Assembly (NCBI GenBank): GCA_002401215.1
Contig: NVSL01000065.1
Span: forward strand, 1,186-8,918
Origin: Flavobacteriaceae bacterium
GTDB taxonomy: Bacteria > Bacteroidota > Bacteroidia > Flavobacteriales > Flavobacteriaceae
Length of the DNA stretch: 7,733 bases
Direction: 5' to 3'
Below are positions 5,794 to 7,733 of the stretch, piece by piece. Made by a program: the position numbers and the translations under genes. Numbering within the stretch: the first letter of the stretch is position 1; every line of letters starts with the position of its first letter. Under the pieces are notes generated by a model. The model saw only the letters and a list, made by a program, of their open reading frames with translations, did no database searches and had not been told where the DNA came from.

Positions 5794-5814
5794 GGTGTCG
5801 CATTTTGCGATACC
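5794..5814. repeat. 9-bp stem hairpin between rhlE and the ChaN-like gene
   Basis: GGTGTCGCA (5794-5802) and TGCGATACC (5806-5814) form a 9-bp stem with a TTT loop. One pair is G·U on the plus strand and A·C on the minus strand. It lies 7 nt past the rhlE stop. The sequence after it on the minus strand is A-rich rather than T-rich, so it is not a standard terminator. An RNA-processing or 3'-end stabilising role between the two cistrons is possible. Confidence 0.5.
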
Positions 5815-5821
5815 AAAACCT

Positions 5822-7096
5822 CTATCTTCTCCTATTTCTATTTTTATTCCTGCTCTTATTTTGGCCTCCAGAATTTTGATTGGAGTTACTTTGAGGTCGC
5901 GGTTTCTTCTTTTTATTTCGGCTACCTCCACCACCTTGTTTTGGTTTACTACCATCAAGTTTCGCTGTTGGTTCAAATCCTGCAATTATTTCTGATGATA
6001 ATTTTTCTCCTAGTAACTTTTCAATATCTCTTAAATATTCTTTTTCATTTACATCTACCAATGAAATTGCTTCACCACTTGCTCCTGCCCTACCTGTACG
6101 TCCAATTCTATGTACATAATCTTCAGGGATATTTGGCAATTCAAAATTAATAACATGTGGCAATAATGGAATATCCAAACCACGAGCTGCGATATCCGTA
6201 GCCACCAAAACTCTAATTTTATTCCCTTTAAATCCAGCCAATGCCTTGGTTCTTGCTCCTTGACTTTTATTTCCGTGGATTGCTGCAGACGAGATTCCTG
6301 CCTTCACCAATTTTTCACTTAATTTATTTGCGCGATGTTTTGTTCGCGTAAAAATCAACACTTGTTTCCAGTTTCCATCAGCAATTAATTTGATGGTTAC
6401 CTCTACTTTATCTCCTGCATCTACACGATATGTTTTTTGATTCACTTTTTCAGCAGTCGTATTTTCTGGCTCAGCTTCAATCAAAACTGGTCGATTCAAA
6501 ATACCTTCAGCTAATTTTTTGATATCTTTAGAAAAAGTTGCAGAAAACAATAAATTCTGACGTTGCTTTGGCATCATAGAAATTACTCTTTTAATATCAC
6601 GTAAAAAACCCATATCTAACATTCTGTCGGCTTCATCCAACACTAAAATTTCTACACGACCTAAAGATAAGGCTCCTTGATTTTCTAAATCTAATAATCT
6701 TCCTGGGGTGGCAACTAACACATCAATTCCACCACGAATAGTTCTTATCTGAGGTTTTGCATTTACTCCGCCAAAAATTACGGTAGATTTGATATCTAAA
6801 AACTGACTGTAATCTCGTACATTTTCATGCACTTGCGCAGCCAATTCTCTTGTTGGAGTTAAAATTAAAGCTCTAATTGGCCTGTGTCGTTGTTTTCTTG
6901 TTGCATTTAAAATTTGCAATAATGGCAAAGTAAAACCTGCTGTTTTTCCAGTTCCGGTTTGTGCAGATGCCAACACATCTTTCCCTTCTAAAATTATCGG
7001 AATTGTTTTTTCTTGAATTGGTGATGGCGTAGTATAGCCTTGTTTGCTGACTGCTTTTAACAGTTCTGGTATTAATCCTAAGGATTTGAATGACAT
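5822..7096 (-). CDS. rhlE: DEAD-box RNA helicase, RhlE family
   Basis: It is an ATP-dependent RNA helicase that unwinds short duplexes; RhlE relatives act in ribosome assembly and RNA turnover. All core motifs are present in the 424 residues: the Q motif region with GYTTPSPIQ (20-28), AQTGTGKT (45-52), PTRELA (81-86), GG (109-110), TPGR (130-133), DEAD (154-157), SAT (185-187), the HGNKSQGAR region (274-282), [11 protein letters not shown] (299-309) and [10 protein letters not shown] (329-338). The [16 protein letters not shown] opening is typical of RhlE. From about 384 the tail is low-complexity, rich in Gly, Asn, Lys and Arg, and ends in RRR; such tails give non-specific RNA affinity. Start ATG 7096 sits 19 bp after a TACCTTTG promoter box. 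The ChaN-like gene follows in the same direction. Confidence 0.97.
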   Translation of the reverse strand: MSFKSLGLIPELLKAVSKQGYTTPSPIQEKTIPIILEGKDVLASAQTGTGKTAGFTLPLLQILNATRKQRHRPIRALILTPTRELAAQVHENVRDYSQFLDIKSTVIFGGVNAKPQIRTIRGGIDVLVATPGRLLDLENQGALSLGRVEILVLDEADRMLDMGFLRDIKRVISMMPKQRQNLLFSATFSKDIKKLAEGILNRPVLIEAEPENTTAEKVNQKTYRVDAGDKVEVTIKLIADGNWKQVLIFTRTKHRANKLSEKLVKAGISSAAIHGNKSQGARTKALAGFKGNKIRVLVATDIAARGLDIPLLPHVINFELPNIPEDYVHRIGRTGRAGASGEAISLVDVNEKEYLRDIEKLLGEKLSSEIIAGFEPTAKLDGSKPKQGGGGSRNKKKKPRPQSNSNQNSGGQNKSRNKNRNRRR

Positions 7097-7115
7097 AATT
7101 TATTTTTGTAGGCTG

Positions 7116-7123
7116 CAAAGGTA
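7116..7123 (-). promoter_or_regulatory. Predicted rhlE promoter -7 element
   Basis: Read on the minus strand, TACCTTTG (7123-7116) matches TAnnTTTG and is followed by CA, as at the ahcY promoter. Transcription would begin near 7109, leaving a leader of about 13 nt. No TTTG is found 17-23 nt upstream, so the -33 element is weak or absent. A heptamer array begins 7 bp upstream. Confidence 0.62.
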
Positions 7124-7130
7124 CAGTTTA

Positions 7131-7165
7131 AAAGTTTGATGTCGGAAGACAGAAGTTAGAAGTTT
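7131..7165. repeat. Five tandem heptamers, consensus RAAGTTW
   Basis: The units are 7131-7137, 7138-7144, 7145-7151, 7152-7158 and 7159-7165. The best copies are AAAGTTT, GAAGTTA and GAAGTTT; the second and third units are diverged. Copy number, unit length and distance to the promoter are nearly the same as at ahcY (543-577). Confidence 0.65.
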
Positions 7166-7194
7166 TTTATCCAAATTGATAATTAGAGTTTCTA

Positions 7195-7243
7195 TTTGGT
7201 TTTTTGATTTTGGAATTTTTTATTTGTTATTTCTTATTTGGAG
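7195..7243. repeat. Seven tandem T-rich heptamers, consensus TTTKKWW
   Basis: Seven consecutive 7-mers starting at 7195, 7202, 7209, 7216, 7223, 7230 and 7237 all begin with TTT. Examples are TTTGGTT, TTTGGAA, TTTGTTA and TTTGGAG. The array is separate from, and out of phase with, the purine-rich one at 7131-7165. T-richness lowers the weight of the evidence, but the shared phase of TTT starts is visible throughout. Confidence 0.55.
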
Positions 7244-7301
7244 CTTAAAACTTTACTCCCATATATTTCAATCAAATATCTATCAGCACAAATTTTTATT
7301 T

Positions 7302-7309
7302 TATTTTTG
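7302..7309 (+). promoter_or_regulatory. Candidate -7 element for the gene at 7314
   Basis: TATTTTTG matches TAnnTTTG and ends only 4 nt before the ATG at 7314. A start site at the usual distance would fall on or beside the ATG, giving a leaderless or nearly leaderless mRNA. No clear TTTG is present at -33. Confidence 0.45.
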
Positions 7310-7313
7310 CCCG

Positions 7314-7733
7314 ATGATTAAAAAAGGAACCTTTATTCTTATCTGTCTTTTAGTGTCGAAAACTATTTTTGCTCAAGATCAGGATTTAACTTTATTCAAA
7401 AACGGAATTGACAATCCGAGTACGGTGACACTTCATCCGTTCGGGATTTTCAGTTCTCGTATCAATCAAAATTTTAAAATTAGACCTGTAAAAAAGTTTG
7501 ATCTCAATTTTAGTTTAACAAGCGCCAACACTTTTTTGCCCTTTGTCGAAGCGTATTACCCTGAGGATCCTACGGTAAGAGAAGCACTTAGCAAGGTAAC
7601 TTGGTACAATCGTAATTTTACTTTTATAGATCAAGAAACAACGCCTGCAGCCTATACCAATATTGTGATTGACGCTGTGGTAAAAGAATTTCGTTTCGAT
7701 TTTAATCTGCGCTTGGCAAAAGAGCATGAGCTC
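7314..7733 (+). CDS. Exported protein of unknown function, N-terminal 140 residues (cut by window edge)
   Basis: The frame from ATG 7314 is open to the window end. Residues 1-20 form a Sec signal peptide ending KTIFA before QDQD. The mature part begins with LTLFKNGIDNPSTVTLHPFGIFSSRINQNF in two stretches (25-43 and 44-54) and continues with alternating polar and hydrophobic residues (for example KKFDLNFSLTSANTF, 60-74, and KEFRFDFNLRLAKEHEL, 124-140) typical of beta-strands. This suggests an outer-membrane beta-barrel or periplasmic beta protein. I considered the DUF3187 family but cannot confirm it. No lipobox is present. It is divergent from rhlE across a 217-nt spacer filled mostly with heptamer arrays. 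Confidence 0.8.
   Translation, partial: MIKKGTFILICLLVSKTIFAQDQDLTLFKNGIDNPSTVTLHPFGIFSSRINQNFKIRPVKKFDLNFSLTSANTFLPFVEAYYPEDPTVREALSKVTWYNRNFTFIDQETTPAAYTNIVIDAVVKEFRFDFNLRLAKEHEL

Noticed and set aside
5782..6150. Plus-strand ORFs opposite the 3' end of rhlE
   Set aside because: They arise from the antisense of the low-complexity Lys/Asn/Arg tail and core motifs of the helicase, which has all of its family motifs on the minus strand.
7171..7199. CCAAAT...ATTTGG inverted repeat as an operator
   Set aside because: It is only 6 bp with a 17-nt loop, and ATTTGG recurs at 7236-7241 as part of the heptamer array.
7515..7727. Minus-strand 70-codon ORF at the right edge
   Set aside because: The plus-strand frame has a signal peptide, a promoter box and an unbroken reading to the edge, so the minus ORF is its shadow.

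Overview
The window looks like part of a chromosome from a marine or freshwater Flavobacteriaceae (Bacteroidota) species. The DNA is AT-rich and there are almost no Shine-Dalgarno sequences. Several promoters match the Bacteroidota -7 consensus TAnnTTTG. The protein set is typical of the group: a bacterial GGGP synthase, a PnuC plus kinase-only NadR pair, and an RhlE helicase with a basic RG/N-rich tail. The intergenic spaces carry repeats of kinds I recall from flavobacteria (TGAGCGGAGTCGAAG arms, CCCGATAGCTATCGGG, TGTCATTTCGA-type ends and heptamer arrays). No plasmid, phage, transposase, CRISPR or RNA gene is visible.

Layout. Minus strand, left edge: the first 169 codons of ahcY (S-adenosylhomocysteinase), read outward. 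A compact divergent promoter region (about 490-579) separates it from a plus-strand run: an Sfp-type phosphopantetheinyl transferase (580-1200), a GGGP/heptaprenylglyceryl phosphate synthase starting at TTG (1245-1970), pnuC (2060-2770), a NadR-like ribosylnicotinamide kinase overlapping pnuC by 40 nt (2731-3330), arfB (3447-3851, also TTG) and a lipoprotein alpha/beta hydrolase one base after arfB (3853-4725). A convergent junction with a degenerate repeat or terminator element (4731-4830) meets a minus-strand pair: a secreted ChaN-like protein (4878-5762) and an upstream rhlE helicase (5822-7096). At the right edge a divergent exported protein begins (7314 onward) and is cut by the window end.

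Function. Most genes are housekeeping: methyl-cycle hydrolysis, carrier-protein activation, a G1P-linked prenyl lipid step, nicotinamide riboside import and trapping, rescue of stalled ribosomes, and RNA remodelling. PnuC and the kinase form an obvious two-step salvage module. The other neighbours look like a conserved gene order rather than one pathway.

I see no convincing new multi-gene system. The most interesting material is in the spacers. The ahcY and rhlE promoters both have a 35-bp array of five heptamers 6-7 bp upstream of the -7 box. The ahcY and PPTase promoters interlock as a near-palindrome. A two-arm inverted repeat in the GGGPS-pnuC spacer has arm differences that co-vary inside each arm's own small stem.
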